Assembly: GCF_011516755.1 (NCBI RefSeq)
Contig: NZ_WOSY01000005.1
Location: forward strand, 186,001-250,000
Source: Acetobacter conturbans
GTDB taxonomy: Bacteria > Pseudomonadota > Alphaproteobacteria > Acetobacterales > Acetobacteraceae
Direction: 5' to 3'
Length of the DNA stretch: 64,000 nt
Shown here: positions 43,981-54,272 of the stretch, one piece after another
Layout of the letters: each line of letters starts with the position of its first letter
Numbering within the stretch: the first letter of the stretch is position 1
The notes under the pieces: generated by a model
What the model was told of the DNA's origin: nothing
Databases searched by the model: none
The model's input: only the letters and a program-made list of their open reading frames with translations
Position numbers and translations under genes: made by a program

Positions 43981-46851
43981 ATGGCGGGCAGCGATCTTCT
44001 TACGGCGGCATTGAGCGGTAGCAATATCGCCTATGTGGCCGACCTGTATGCACGGTGGGCCGAAGACCCGAAGAGTGTCGATCCGTCCTTCGCCGACCTG
44101 TTCGGCTCGCTGGACGATGAGGCTACGTCGATCCTTCAGGACGCCTCGGGCGCATCCTGGGCACCGCGCAAATCCATCATCACGGGCGACGAACCTGCGC
44201 CCGCTCCCACGGGAAAAGTCGCGGCTGGCAAGGGCACGGGTCTGGCTGCCTCTGACAGTCTTGCGGTGGCTCAGCTCATCCGGGCCTTTCGCGAGTTCGG
44301 GCATCTGGAAGCAAACACCGATCCGCTCGGGCTGAAGGTGCCCGCTCCGACTGCCGAACTTGATCCCACGACCTATGGCTTCGGTCCGAAAGACCTCGAC
44401 CGTCCGGTTTATATCGGCACGCTCCTGTCCCCCCTTCTGCAGGGTCGCGACACGGCGACGGTCCGGGAAATCGCCGGCGCGTTGCGGCAGATCTATTGCG
44501 GCTCCATCGGCGCGGAATACATGTATGCCCGCAACGAAGAGCAGCGCGAATGGATACGCTCCCGGCTGGAAGGGGATAACTGGCACAGCAGCGTCACGGT
44601 CGAGGAACAGAAGTCGATCCTCAGCAACCTGACGGAAGCGGAAGGTTTCGAATCCTTCTGCCAGAAGCGCTATGTCGGTGCGAAACGCTTCGGACTTGAG
44701 GGCGGCGAAGTCTCCATTCCGGCGCTGCATGCGGTCATCGATCAGGTGGCGCAGCAGGGCGTGAAGTCGGTCGCCATCGGCATGGCCCACCGTGGTCGCC
44801 TGAACACGCTGGTCAACGTCGTCCGCAAGCCTTACGTCGCGATCTTCAACGAGTTCGGCGGCGGCTCCTTCAAGCCCGATAATGTGGCGGGTTCCGGCGA
44901 CGTGAAATACCATCTCGGCTCCTCCACGGATGTTGAGATCGGTGGTCACGCGGTCCACATCTCGCTGCAGCCGAACCCGTCGCATCTCGAAGCTGTTGAT
45001 CCGGTTGTCTGCGGCAAGGTCCGGGCCGCGCAGGATGATGACGGCGATACCGAGACGCGTCTCTCGCACATGGCGATCCAGATCCACGGCGACGCGGCTT
45101 TTGCCGGTCAGGGCGTGGTCTATGAGACGATTTCCATGTCGCAGCTCAAGGGTTACCGCACGGGTGGCTCGGTCCATATCATCGTGAACAATCAGGTCGG
45201 TTTCACAACCAATCCCGAGAACGGTCATTCCGGCATCTACGGTTCCGACATGGCGAAGGCCATTGAGGCGCCTGTGCTGCACATCAACGGTGATGACGCG
45301 GAAGCCGTGGTCTATGCCGCACGTCTGGCCGCCGATTATCGGCAGAAATTCGCAAGCGATGTGATGCTCGATATCGTCTGCTATCGCCGGAACGGGCACA
45401 ATGAAACGGATGAGCCCAGTTTCACCCAGCCGATAATGTACAAGGCCATCGCGGCGCATGAGACGCCTCATACGGTGTATGCCAACCGTCTGATCAAGGC
45501 GGGCGTCCTGACGGAAGACGAGGTGAAAGCCCAGTGGGATGCTTTCCACGCCCGTCTGGACGAGGATTTCAAGGCGGCCCAGTCCTATAAGGTTAATAAG
45601 GCCGACTGGCTGGAGAGCCACTGGTCCGGTCTGCAGGCTCCCCCGAAGGCTGGCGAAGTCACGAAGGTCGAGACCGGCATCCCGAATGATATGCTGACAA
45701 AAATCGGCTCGGCGATCACGCAGGTTCCGGAAAATTTCGATCTCAACAGCAAGATCGCCCGTCAGTTCAAGGCGAAGGCCAAGGCGATCGAGACCGGCGA
45801 AGGCATCGACTGGGCAACCGGCGAGGCGCTGGGCTTTGGCTCCCTGCTCATGGAAAAGCACCGCGTCCGTCTGTCGGGCGAGGACGTGCAGCGTGGCACA
45901 TTCAGCCAGCGCCATGCCGTGGTCTTCGATCAGGCCAATCAGCAGCCCTACACGATGCTGAACCACATCGAAGGCGATCAGGCGCAGATCGACATCTGGA
46001 ACTCGCACCTGTCAGAATTTGGCGTGCTCGGGTTCGAGTATGGCTACACCATGCACAACCCAAATACCCTCGTGTTGTGGGAAGCGCAGTTCGGTGACTT
46101 CGCCAACGGTGCGCAGGTCATCATCGACCAGTTTATCGCGTCGGGCGAGACGAAATGGCTGCGGATGTCCGGCCTCGTGCTGCTGCTGCCGCACGGTTAC
46201 GAAGGGCAGGGACCGGAACATTCCTCGGCCCGTCTGGAGCGCTACCTCCAGCTTTGTGCCGAAGACAACATGTTCGTGTGCAACATCACGTCTCCGGCCA
46301 ATTACTTCCACGCCCTGCGTCGCCAGCTGAAGCTGCCATATCGCAAGCCCCTCGTGCTGATGGAGCCGAAGTCCCTGCTGCGTCACAAGCTGGCGGTCTC
46401 CCCTCTGGCCGAGTTCGAGACGGGCACGAGTTTCCGTCCGGTGATCGGTGAGAGCGATCCTCTGACTGACAGTGCCGTCGAGCGTGTGGTTCTGTGCTCG
46501 GGCAAGGTTTATTACGATCTGCTGGAAGCCCGGCGCGCCCAGAGTCTGGATAAAGTGGCGATCATTCGCCTCGAACAGCTTTATCCGTTCCCGGAGGCCG
46601 AACTGGCTGCCGAACTGAAGCGCTATCCGAACGCGAAAGACATCGTGTGGTGTCAGGAAGAGACGCGCAACGCCGGTGCCTGGCATTTTGTCGATCGTCT
46701 GATCGAGGGTGCCCTTGGGGTTGCGGGGCATAAGGTCGGGCGACCGGCTTATGTGGGCCGTGCTCCCGGTGCGAGCCCGGCGACGGGTCTTGCCAAGACG
46801 CATGCCGCGGAACAGGCGGCTCTGGTCCGGAACGCTCTGGGACTGGCCTGA
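43981..46851 (+). CDS. sucA: 2-oxoglutarate dehydrogenase E1 component
   Basis: A 956-aa thiamine diphosphate enzyme that decarboxylates 2-oxoglutarate and passes the succinyl group to the lipoyl arm of E2. The N-terminal E2-binding segment includes YVADLYARWAEDPKSVDPSF (at 20 residues, the typical start). ThDP-site blocks are GMAHRGRLNTLVNV, KYHLGSS, HGDAAFAGQGVVYET and NNQVGFTT. The C-terminal half has RGTFSQRHAV and LPHGYEGQGPEHSSAR. AGGAG lies upstream. First gene of sucA-sucB-lpd. Confidence 0.97.
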   Translation: MAGSDLLTAALSGSNIAYVADLYARWAEDPKSVDPSFADLFGSLDDEATSILQDASGASWAPRKSIITGDEPAPAPTGKVAAGKGTGLAASDSLAVAQLIRAFREFGHLEANTDPLGLKVPAPTAELDPTTYGFGPKDLDRPVYIGTLLSPLLQGRDTATVREIAGALRQIYCGSIGAEYMYARNEEQREWIRSRLEGDNWHSSVTVEEQKSILSNLTEAEGFESFCQKRYVGAKRFGLEGGEVSIPALHAVIDQVAQQGVKSVAIGMAHRGRLNTLVNVVRKPYVAIFNEFGGGSFKPDNVAGSGDVKYHLGSSTDVEIGGHAVHISLQPNPSHLEAVDPVVCGKVRAAQDDDGDTETRLSHMAIQIHGDAAFAGQGVVYETISMSQLKGYRTGGSVHIIVNNQVGFTTNPENGHSGIYGSDMAKAIEAPVLHINGDDAEAVVYAARLAADYRQKFASDVMLDIVCYRRNGHNETDEPSFTQPIMYKAIAAHETPHTVYANRLIKAGVLTEDEVKAQWDAFHARLDEDFKAAQSYKVNKADWLESHWSGLQAPPKAGEVTKVETGIPNDMLTKIGSAITQVPENFDLNSKIARQFKAKAKAIETGEGIDWATGEALGFGSLLMEKHRVRLSGEDVQRGTFSQRHAVVFDQANQQPYTMLNHIEGDQAQIDIWNSHLSEFGVLGFEYGYTMHNPNTLVLWEAQFGDFANGAQVIIDQFIASGETKWLRMSGLVLLLPHGYEGQGPEHSSARLERYLQLCAEDNMFVCNITSPANYFHALRRQLKLPYRKPLVLMEPKSLLRHKLAVSPLAEFETGTSFRPVIGESDPLTDSAVERVVLCSGKVYYDLLEARRAQSLDKVAIIRLEQLYPFPEAELAAELKRYPNAKDIVWCQEETRNAGAWHFVDRLIEGALGVAGHKVGRPAYVGRAPGASPATGLAKTHAAEQAALVRNALGLA

Positions 46852-46862
46852 ACGTGTGAGAA

Positions 46863-46890
46863 AGCCGGGCTGCCATGAGGTGGCCCGGTT
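46863..46890 (+). promoter_or_regulatory. Intercistronic hairpin between sucA and sucB
   Basis: CCGGGC (46865-46870) pairs with GCCCGG (46883-46888), extended by A-T and G-T pairs, followed by TTCTGTTTGT. It could be a weak terminator or a processing site in the 199-base gap. Confidence 0.4.
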
Positions 46891-47050
46891 CTGTTTGTAT
46901 GCCCTGATGCCTGTCTGTCTCGCAGACGTGATGGTCAGGTGTCGGGGCCGTGAATTCCGAAGCTCCTCTATTAGGGGCATAACGCGATGAGACGGGATTG
47001 TGGGTCATTGACCGCAAGCCGTCGATTCGAAAAGGAAAGTGGGAAGCGAG

Positions 47051-48274
47051 ATGTCAGTCGAGATCAAGGTGCCGACGCTGGGCGAGAGTGTCACGACGGC
47101 GACTGTTGCGAAATGGCTGAAAAAAGCCGGAGAGCAGGTGGCGGCTGACGAACCCGTTGCCGAACTGGAGACCGACAAGGTGACGGTCGAGGTTCCGGCC
47201 CCGCAGGCTGGTGTGCTGGGTCAGCCAGCCGTGAAGGAAGGCGATGAAGTCGAGGTCGGGGCGCTCCTGACCACGATCGATCCCAGCGGTTCAGCCAAAC
47301 CGACTCCAAAGGCAGAAGCTCCCAAAGCTCAAGCGCCAAAAGCGGAAGTCGCGAAGGCGGCACCTGCTCCGGCGGTGAAGTCGGTAACGCCGGTGGATGC
47401 GGCTGCTGCTTTTCCTGCAGCGCGCAAGCTGATGGCGGAGAGCGGTGTGTCCTCGCAGCAGGTGGGCTCGGGGTCGGGCAAGGACGGTCGTATCACCAAA
47501 GGCGACGTGCAGACCTTCCTGACGCAGCCGCCGGTGACAGCGCCGGTTGCAGCCCGACCGCCACGCAAGGACGATCCGCGCGAGGAGCGGGTGAAGATGA
47601 CGCGCCTGCGTCGGACCATCGCCCGTCGCCTGAAGGACGCGCAGAATACGGCAGCGATGCTGACCACGTTCAACGAGATCGACATGACCGCCGCGAAGGA
47701 AATGCGCGTCGAGTTTCAGGATCTCTTCGTGAAGAAATACGGTGTGAAGCTCGGCTTCATGTCCATCTTCTCGAAAGCGGTGATCGCGGCGCTCAACGAG
47801 TTTCCGGCCATCAATGCCGAAATCGACGGCGAGGACGTGATCTACCGTCACTTCGTCAATCTCGGCATCGCGGTCGGAGGCCCGAACGGGCTGGTCGTGC
47901 CGGTGATCCGGGACGCCGAAAAGCTGTCACATGCCGAGATCGAGAAGAAGATCGCAGGGTTCGGCAAGGCCGCTCGGGAAGGCACGCTGAAGATCGACGA
48001 TCTGGCGGGTGGCAGTTTCTCCATCACCAATGGCGGTATCTACGGCTCGATGCTGTCCACGCCGATCCTGAACGCACCGCAGTCAGGCATTCTCGGTATG
48101 CACAATATCGTGGATCGCCCGATGGCGGTGAACGGCAAGGTCGAGATCCGTCCGATCATGTATGTGGCGCTGTCCTATGATCATCGGATCGTTGACGGCA
48201 AGGAAGCCGTAAGCTTCCTTGTTTCGGTCAAGAAATATGTCGAGGACCCGCGCAGTTTGCTGCTCGGGCTCTGA
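47051..48274 (+). CDS. sucB: Dihydrolipoamide succinyltransferase (E2)
   Basis: A 407-aa core of the 2-oxoglutarate dehydrogenase complex. An N-terminal lipoyl domain ([14 protein letters not shown], lipoylated Lys) is followed by an Ala/Pro/Lys-rich linker. Next is the peripheral subunit-binding domain ([24 protein letters not shown]) and then the catalytic domain ending in [16 protein letters not shown] with the active His. ATG 47051 gives the family start [16 protein letters not shown] 47039 is possible. Confidence 0.97.
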   Translation: MSVEIKVPTLGESVTTATVAKWLKKAGEQVAADEPVAELETDKVTVEVPAPQAGVLGQPAVKEGDEVEVGALLTTIDPSGSAKPTPKAEAPKAQAPKAEVAKAAPAPAVKSVTPVDAAAAFPAARKLMAESGVSSQQVGSGSGKDGRITKGDVQTFLTQPPVTAPVAARPPRKDDPREERVKMTRLRRTIARRLKDAQNTAAMLTTFNEIDMTAAKEMRVEFQDLFVKKYGVKLGFMSIFSKAVIAALNEFPAINAEIDGEDVIYRHFVNLGIAVGGPNGLVVPVIRDAEKLSHAEIEKKIAGFGKAAREGTLKIDDLAGGSFSITNGGIYGSMLSTPILNAPQSGILGMHNIVDRPMAVNGKVEIRPIMYVALSYDHRIVDGKEAVSFLVSVKKYVEDPRSLLLGL

Positions 48275-48284
48275 GAAATGCTGA

Positions 48285-48324
48285 AAGGCCCTTCTGTCGC
48301 AGGACCGAAGGGCCTTCTGATTTT
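48285..48324 (+). terminator. Terminator after sucB
   Basis: AAGGCCCTTC (48285-48294) pairs with GAAGGGCCTT (48307-48316), followed by CTGATTTT. It may lower transcription into lpd or mark the end of the sucAB unit. Confidence 0.7.
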
Positions 48325-48445
48325 GGGGGCTGTCGTCTGACGAGGCTCCCGTGCCTCCGTGAGTGAGGAGGCGGACACAGGGCGATGGGCGTGCGGATGT
48401 GGGACACCACGGGCGTCGATCGGCTTTCAATCGGGACGGGGAAAT

Positions 48446-50188
48446 ATGGCTATCGAAATCAAGGTTCCGGCTCTGGGCGAGAGTGTGACGACGGCCACGG
48501 TCGGCAAGTGGCTCAAGCAGCCGGGCGATGCGGTCGCTGTCGATGAGCCTGTGGTCGAGCTTGAGACGGACAAGGTGAGTGTCGAGGTTCCTGCTCCGGC
48601 TACGGGTGTGCTGGAAAGCCATGCTGCGAAGGAAGGTGACGAGGTTGAGGTCGGCGCAGTGCTGGCTATTCTGGCCGAAGGCGCGAAGGCTGCCGCGAAA
48701 CCCGCTTCAGCCTCAAAAGCCGCGCCGGAGCCGAAAGCCGCCGCTCCTGCTGCTGAGAAAAAGCCTGTTCCAGCGGCCGCTTCCGCCGCCCCGCCTTCCG
48801 AGACCGACTATGATGTGGTGGTCATCGGTGCCGGGCCTGGCGGTTATGTCTGCGCCATCCGCGCCGCTCAGTTGGGCTTCAAGGTCGCCTGTGTCGAGAA
48901 GCGCGCCACGCTTGGCGGCACCTGCCTGAATGTGGGCTGTATTCCGTCGAAGGCGCTGCTCCAGTCGTCCGAGAACTACCACGCCGCCAAGGAAGATTTC
49001 GCGGTCCACGGGATCGACATCGCGGGCGTCAAGCTGAACCTCGCCCAGATGCAGAAGCGCAAGGCCGGCATTGTCGAGGCGAACGTCAAGGGCGTCGAAT
49101 ATCTCTTCAAGAAGAACGGCATCACCTGGCTGAAGGGCGAAGGCAAGGTGCAGTCCACCGGTCGTCTGACCGTTGACGGTAAGCCGGTGACGGCGAAGCA
49201 CATCGTCATTGCCGCAGGCAGCGACAGCGCCGGGCTGAAGGGTGTGGAGGTCGATGAGAAGGTGATCGTCACCTCGACTGGCGCGCTGGAACTGGCCGCT
49301 GTGCCGAAAAAGCTGGTGGTCATCGGTGGTGGCGTGATCGGGCTTGAGCTGGGCAGCGTCTGGCACCGTCTGGGCGCCGAAGTGACAGTCATCGAGTTTC
49401 TTGATCGTCTTGTTCCCGGCACCGACAACGAAGTCGAAGCCGCTTTCCGCAAGGTCCTGGTTAAGCAGGGCCTTCAGCTTAAGCTGGGCCACAAGGTGAC
49501 GAAGGCGGAAAAGACCGGTAAGGGCGTGAAGCTGACAGTTGAGCCATCACAGGGTGGCGCAGCGGAGACAGTGGAAGCTGACATCGTGCTGCTGGCGATC
49601 GGTCGCACCGCAGCAAGCAAGAACATGGGGCTTGCGGAAGCGGGCATCGCGCTGGACAACCGTGGTCGTATCGAGGTGGATGACCATTTTGCGACCAGTG
49701 TGCCGGGTGTGTATGCCATCGGCGACGTGATCCGTGGCCCGATGCTGGCGCACAAGGCCGAGGAAGAAGGCGTTGCCCTCGCTGAGATTCTGGCCGGTCA
49801 GGCTGGTCATGTGAATTACGATGCGATCCCCGGTGTGGTCTACACATGGCCGGAAGTCGCGACTGTCGGCTTCACGGAAGAGCAGCTCAAGGAAAAAGGC
49901 GTCTCTTACAAGGTCGGCAAGTTCCCCTTCATGGCGAACGGTCGTGCGCGTGCGATCGGCATGACGGATGGTTTCGTGAAGGTCATCGCCGACGCGACCA
50001 CCGACCGGGTTCTCGGTGTGCACATCCTTGGACCGGTGGCGGGCGAACTGATCGCCGAATGCACCATGGCGATCGAATTCGGGGCATCGTCCGAAGATAT
50101 CGGGCGTGTCTGCCACGCTCACCCGACGCTGAGCGAAGCGGTCAAAGAAGCGGCGCTCGGTGTGAACGGGATGTCTTTGAATATTTGA
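48446..50188 (+). CDS. lpd: Dihydrolipoamide dehydrogenase with N-terminal lipoyl domain (E3)
   Basis: A 580-aa fusion. Residues 1-80 are a lipoyl domain ([17 protein letters not shown]) very close to that of SucB. A long Ala/Pro/Lys linker follows (about residues 80-120). Then comes a full flavoenzyme: FAD site [20 protein letters not shown], redox disulfide [16 protein letters not shown] site [16 protein letters not shown] and C-terminal [16 protein letters not shown] with the catalytic His. It reoxidises dihydrolipoamide. ATG 48446 follows GGGGAAAT. Lipoyl-E3 fusions are known in several proteobacteria. Confidence 0.95.
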   Translation: MAIEIKVPALGESVTTATVGKWLKQPGDAVAVDEPVVELETDKVSVEVPAPATGVLESHAAKEGDEVEVGAVLAILAEGAKAAAKPASASKAAPEPKAAAPAAEKKPVPAAASAAPPSETDYDVVVIGAGPGGYVCAIRAAQLGFKVACVEKRATLGGTCLNVGCIPSKALLQSSENYHAAKEDFAVHGIDIAGVKLNLAQMQKRKAGIVEANVKGVEYLFKKNGITWLKGEGKVQSTGRLTVDGKPVTAKHIVIAAGSDSAGLKGVEVDEKVIVTSTGALELAAVPKKLVVIGGGVIGLELGSVWHRLGAEVTVIEFLDRLVPGTDNEVEAAFRKVLVKQGLQLKLGHKVTKAEKTGKGVKLTVEPSQGGAAETVEADIVLLAIGRTAASKNMGLAEAGIALDNRGRIEVDDHFATSVPGVYAIGDVIRGPMLAHKAEEEGVALAEILAGQAGHVNYDAIPGVVYTWPEVATVGFTEEQLKEKGVSYKVGKFPFMANGRARAIGMTDGFVKVIADATTDRVLGVHILGPVAGELIAECTMAIEFGASSEDIGRVCHAHPTLSEAVKEAALGVNGMSLNI

Positions 50189-50219
50189 TCGGGTGTCAGT
50201 GTAATACTGGCTGTTGTTG

Positions 50220-50259
50220 AAAAAGCGCATCGGATTTATATCCGGTGCGCTTTTTTTTT
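50220..50259 (+). terminator. Strong Rho-independent terminator after lpd
   Basis: GCGCATCGGAT (50225-50235) pairs with ATCCGGTGCGC (50240-50250) with one G-T pair, followed by nine T residues. The next 210 bases to the glycosyltransferase gene are AT-rich and hold nothing recognisable. Confidence 0.92.
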
Positions 50260-50471
50260 GGCCCCATTGTTTTGGAGTTTTTTTGGCGATTTCAAATGCA
50301 GAACAGGAACAAGGAACCTCATAGAGACATCTGTTAATGAACGGTTTTCATCGGTCTTTCCGAAAACTTATACATCCCGGAATACTACCTCTTTCAGGGG
50401 TAGAGGTTTTTTCAAGAAAGGCTCTGAGTATCCAAAAAATAGCTAGTGGCTAAAGTGCAAAGAGCAAGAGC

Positions 50472-51827
50472 CTACGGAACGGCACTCTCCAGTTCATGAA
50501 TGCGTTTGTTCACATAAGTATGGATGACATCGAGGCGTTCATTTGAGTGTGTGGCCCAGAAATGAAGCAAAACCGGCGTGTGTGTCGCATTCGTAAACAA
50601 GCCAAGACCGGTGCCTGTTCCGACGCCGATCAGGGCGGATATGGAGTGTTCATCGACACAGGCAAGCTTGTGTAAAACGTAATTCAACGCTGCCTGATCC
50701 ACCCAGCCGGTTGTTTCGGACAGAGCGATCATTCTGTTGATCATGGAGACGACGCACGCAAAAGCTTTCGCTGCCACATGTATGGTGGAAAAGCCGATGA
50801 TTCCTGAATTGAAACCATATTTTGAGGTGGGAAAGAACTGGTCTTTTTCGAAAAAATGCTTTCCCACCGATTCCATTTCTGAATAAATGGATGGATACAT
50901 AATAATGTTTTGATGATCTTCCGTTCCGACCGAGATGTTTGGCGAGAACAGAATGGGAAGGAGAATATCGTCTATTCTGTCATTACAGACGATATCGGTA
51001 TCCAGATAAAGAATAGGCTGATAGCGGTCTATTCCGTGTAAGTTTTTTACCGTATAGCGGGCTCTCCACATTTCGATTCTGGAATGCGCTGTTTCTTTCA
51101 GGATATGTAATTTTCCCGAAAAACTATCAGGAATGAAAGATCGCATATCCTCTCTGTCGGTGACGATACAAAGGTCGCCCTTGAACTGACCGATAGTGAG
51201 CAGAGATCTAAGGCTTTCCTGCAGCAGTTTTACCTGTGTATCGGACCCGAATACGACAAAATAAATAAGAGGATCATATCTTATATAACGATCAACCTGC
51301 ATGCCGCGTTGAAGAACGATCTCGCTGCAATTCAAAGAAAGAGTATTGAGGGCAGTCTGATTTTCAAGCCGGTCGTAATACAATCCATCAATATAAAATC
51401 CATCATTCGATATTCTGGTGTTTTGTGGAAGATGAATCTTCCTGTCATGGGCTGATACCCAACTATGACGAGCAATATCCAGAAACGAGGTTTCAAAAAA
51501 AGTTTTGGTTGCTGAATATGTTTCCCATCCGGATACAATCTCCCGGTTGAACATGATTTCCCAGCTATGCGGTTGGGCCGCACCAAAAAATCCGTCTTTT
51601 GATAGGTTTATTGTAAGGCTTTCTTCTGACAAACGTTCAGCCGTTACTTTGAAATCCGGCAGAGAGATGATCTTTCCCTCAACGATGATGCAAAGAATAG
51701 TGTTCGTATAATACACCGGTGTTGTGGTCGGGGTGGAGATGTACCCTGTTCCCCGAACAAGAGTTTTGGTTTCCCTGTTATAGTAAATGATCGTATCTGT
51801 ATGGTCTTTTAAAATATAGGCATGCAT
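50472..51827 (-). CDS. GT8-like glycosyltransferase with unassigned N-terminal domain
   Basis: 451 aa. The C-terminal 260 residues look like a GT-A fold family 8-type transferase: FVVFGSDTQVKLLQESLRSL, a DxD metal site in ILYLDTDIV, FNSGIIGFS, VDQAALNYVL, and HFW near the end (LLHFWATH). The N-terminal 190 residues are beta-rich with no recognised domain. The gene is more AT-rich than the surrounding chromosome. It lies 15 bases after the GT2 gene on the same strand, so the pair is probably one acquired glycan module. Confidence 0.72.
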   Translation of the reverse strand: MHAYILKDHTDTIIYYNRETKTLVRGTGYISTPTTTPVYYTNTILCIIVEGKIISLPDFKVTAERLSEESLTINLSKDGFFGAAQPHSWEIMFNREIVSGWETYSATKTFFETSFLDIARHSWVSAHDRKIHLPQNTRISNDGFYIDGLYYDRLENQTALNTLSLNCSEIVLQRGMQVDRYIRYDPLIYFVVFGSDTQVKLLQESLRSLLTIGQFKGDLCIVTDREDMRSFIPDSFSGKLHILKETAHSRIEMWRARYTVKNLHGIDRYQPILYLDTDIVCNDRIDDILLPILFSPNISVGTEDHQNIIMYPSIYSEMESVGKHFFEKDQFFPTSKYGFNSGIIGFSTIHVAAKAFACVVSMINRMIALSETTGWVDQAALNYVLHKLACVDEHSISALIGVGTGTGLGLFTNATHTPVLLHFWATHSNERLDVIHTYVNKRIHELESAVP

Positions 51828-51842
51828 TTCTGTTCTCTGGCC

Positions 51843-52979
51843 TTATTGCGGATTGAATGTAATTTTTTCCATTTCGGATCGCAGGGTTTTCATCTGCTCA
51901 TCCGTTCGCCATGCCTGCCGGTAAATACTTTCATTCCATATTGCATCAAATATGATTCCATTTTCGCGAATGGCTTCCGGATTTCCGGATGATTCGGAAT
52001 CAAGAACAGTCAGGCCATTGTTAATTGAAAGAAAACGGCAGTCGCGTGTGCCTTCTTTAAGAAGCGTGCCACCATACCCCGCCCGTATCATCCGCATCGT
52101 GTGCTCGACGTGTTCATGACCATACTGGCGGAACCGACTATCAAGATATCCAACATAATTCAGGGCCGTTCGTGTAAATCCTGAACACTGGCCCGTCAGA
52201 ATTTCACTCTCCAGCGGATGATTCCATACGGCCTGTCCCGGAAATGTGGAAGGATACCAGTCCGGTGCATAATTGATGTGGTGATGGATGAGGGTCGCCA
52301 GAACCCAGCCTATATCCCAGTCGGGCCCTGTGGCCCTTACATCGTCCTCAATAAGAAGAATGACATCGCATTGCGCTATCTGCTGAAGATAAAATAATGT
52401 TCTGTTCTTGTTCCAGGCGATTCCCCGATTTTGTTCACTGAGCCAGCATATGTTTTTGATGCCTGCCAGTACGTCCGGGGTGCCATCAGTGGAGCCGTCG
52501 TCAGAAATAAAGATTTCCAAAGGAAGAAAAGCATTTGAACGGAGATTTTCAATGGTTTCTGCAATGACAGAAGATCTATTATAAGTCGTTATCCCGACGC
52601 CAACTTTGATATTCTGAAAATTATTTCCGTGGAATTGAAGGGTCCGGGGGAAGAGGTCGACAGATACATGTTTAACATCATTGAAAACAAGGATCAGCTT
52701 GCTGGAAAGAATGGTCGCCAGATTGGAACGTGAGTTCAAGGGAATATCCACAGAAAAGCGTGCATACGACGCTTCCGCTCCCCATGCCTGCTCCACATCA
52801 GGGCTCGCAACCCTCAAATGGATGGTGGGGCTTGCTTCCAGTTCATTGTCTGAGGCGATGATGATATTCTGAATGGGAGTGAGCGTCTCGCGGTCAAAAG
52901 CCCACCCGCGGATCTGGAAAAAGCCGTTCCGAAAAGTTTTTTCGTCTATCGTATAAATATCATGGCGATCAAAAGACAT
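51843..52979 (-). CDS. Family 2 glycosyltransferase with N-terminal beta domain
   Basis: 378 aa. Residues 1-120 form a beta-sandwich-like domain (NGFFQIRGWAFDRETLTPI, ARFSVDIPL) of the type found on surface-glycan transferases. The catalytic domain then shows VGVGITTYNRSSVIAETIEN, IFISDDGSTDGTPDV, the metal motif LLIEDDVRATGPDWD, and GHEHVEHTMRMIRAG. AT-rich like its partner. It probably modifies a surface polysaccharide; the sugar is unknown. Confidence 0.82.
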   Translation of the reverse strand: MSFDRHDIYTIDEKTFRNGFFQIRGWAFDRETLTPIQNIIIASDNELEASPTIHLRVASPDVEQAWGAEASYARFSVDIPLNSRSNLATILSSKLILVFNDVKHVSVDLFPRTLQFHGNNFQNIKVGVGITTYNRSSVIAETIENLRSNAFLPLEIFISDDGSTDGTPDVLAGIKNICWLSEQNRGIAWNKNRTLFYLQQIAQCDVILLIEDDVRATGPDWDIGWVLATLIHHHINYAPDWYPSTFPGQAVWNHPLESEILTGQCSGFTRTALNYVGYLDSRFRQYGHEHVEHTMRMIRAGYGGTLLKEGTRDCRFLSINNGLTVLDSESSGNPEAIRENGIIFDAIWNESIYRQAWRTDEQMKTLRSEMEKITFNPQ

Positions 52980-53232
52980 TTATTTCTTCCAATGGGCAAT
53001 ATTCTTAGAAAACATTTAACGAGCGTCTGGTGTCTATCCTAACCACGTTGCGATTCAATGCGATCTTCCGGTCACTGTTTCTATCGGTTTTCCTGCAAAA
53101 TTCTAATGGTGATAGAGTTTCTCAAGTCTTAACAATTGCTTTCATTTGCTTTTGGGTTCCCATCATGCTTCATCCTTCGATAAAATTTGCAAAGTATGTA
53201 ACCCAGTGAGCACTCAGAAGGAGATGAGCCGG

Positions 53233-54192
53233 ATGCGGGGGTGGAGAACAGCATTGGGTATTATGGGAATGGCGGCTGTTGTCTGTTCTTCTCCTGCCAA
53301 ATGTGAAGCATTGATGAATGAGCCGGATGGACAAGCAGCATCCAGTTCTCCCGCTCCCTCTTCAAACGGGACGAACGGACTTCCTTCACCCGTCGAGCCA
53401 TCACCTGCTGTCGTCATTCCTCCATTGCCCTCTTTGGACGACAAGGCGGCCCGCGCCGAAGCGGTAAAACTCTCTGTTTCCTTGCATAAGGAGGTGGGAG
53501 GTGTCCAGCCACTCACGCCGACGCAAAAAGCGCACTGGATAAAACTGGCTCAGGACACGATCGCAGGCTCGGACTTCCGCATAACGCGGGCTCAGGTCAT
53601 CACGGTCGTCGACCGCAATCCCAAGGTCCAGCGGCTCGCGCTGATCCTGGCGCTTCCTGATTCACCGGACTGGCAGGTGATCGGCAGTGTGAAGGTTTCA
53701 ACCGGAAACACGGGCAGAAAATACTATTACATTACCCCCACTGGTGTTTTCCCGAATACGCCTGACCGGCTCGGCTACCGTGCTGAAGGCACGAAGAATG
53801 AGAACGGGATTCGCGGCATCGGTGCCAAAGGAATGCGCGTCTGGGATTTCGGATGGCATAATGCCGTCAAGGGATGGCTTGTCTCCGGAGAGACGGGGGA
53901 CATCCGGCTGGAGATGCATGCGACGGACCCGGATTTCCTCGAAAGCCGTCTCGGACGCCCCGCTTCTGAAGGGTGTGTCCGCATCCCAGCCAAATTTAAC
54001 GTATTTCTGGATCGTCACGGTCTGCTCGATGTCGAATATGAACAGGCCGCCAGCTATGATGATCGCTTCAAGGCTTTGCTGAGGAAGGACAGAACCCCTT
54101 CTCCGATTGCAGGAGAGGCGCTTGTCGTTGTGGATTCAGGCGGCGAGACGAAACCTGTTCCTCTACCAGCCCTGGCGTCTCAGAAATCCTGA
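53233..54192 (+). CDS. L,D-transpeptidase (YkuD domain)
   Basis: 319 aa. A signal peptide (MRGWRTALGIMGMAAVVCSSPAKCEA) is followed by a Pro/Ser-rich linker. The catalytic domain has HATDPDFLESRLG and RPASEGCVRIPAKF, the His and Cys of the S-x-G-C-V-R motif. Such enzymes form 3-3 peptidoglycan cross-links or attach proteins to the wall; 1-3 links are known in acetic acid bacteria. ATG 53233 is preferred because AAGGAG lies 9 bases upstream; ATG 53224 would leave no spacing. Convergent with leuA. Confidence 0.88.
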   Translation: MRGWRTALGIMGMAAVVCSSPAKCEALMNEPDGQAASSSPAPSSNGTNGLPSPVEPSPAVVIPPLPSLDDKAARAEAVKLSVSLHKEVGGVQPLTPTQKAHWIKLAQDTIAGSDFRITRAQVITVVDRNPKVQRLALILALPDSPDWQVIGSVKVSTGNTGRKYYYITPTGVFPNTPDRLGYRAEGTKNENGIRGIGAKGMRVWDFGWHNAVKGWLVSGETGDIRLEMHATDPDFLESRLGRPASEGCVRIPAKFNVFLDRHGLLDVEYEQAASYDDRFKALLRKDRTPSPIAGEALVVVDSGGETKPVPLPALASQKS

Positions 54193-54217
54193 TTTTCCAG
54201 CCTGTCTGAGCGCCAAA

Positions 54218-54269
54218 GTTGATAAAGAAAGCCTTTCCCGTGATGCATGAGCCGGCATCACGGGAAAGG
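54218..54269. terminator. Bidirectional terminator between LDT gene and leuA
   Basis: CCTTTCCCGTGATGC (54232-54246) pairs perfectly with GCATCACGGGAAAGG (54255-54269). On the minus strand CTTTCTTTATC follows. Confidence 0.85.
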
Positions 54270-54272
54270 TCC

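Noticed and set aside
43741-46008. 755-codon open frame on the minus strand
   Set aside because: It lies antisense to sucA, whose identity is certain. GC-rich codons of sucA keep this frame open by chance; its product has no domain.
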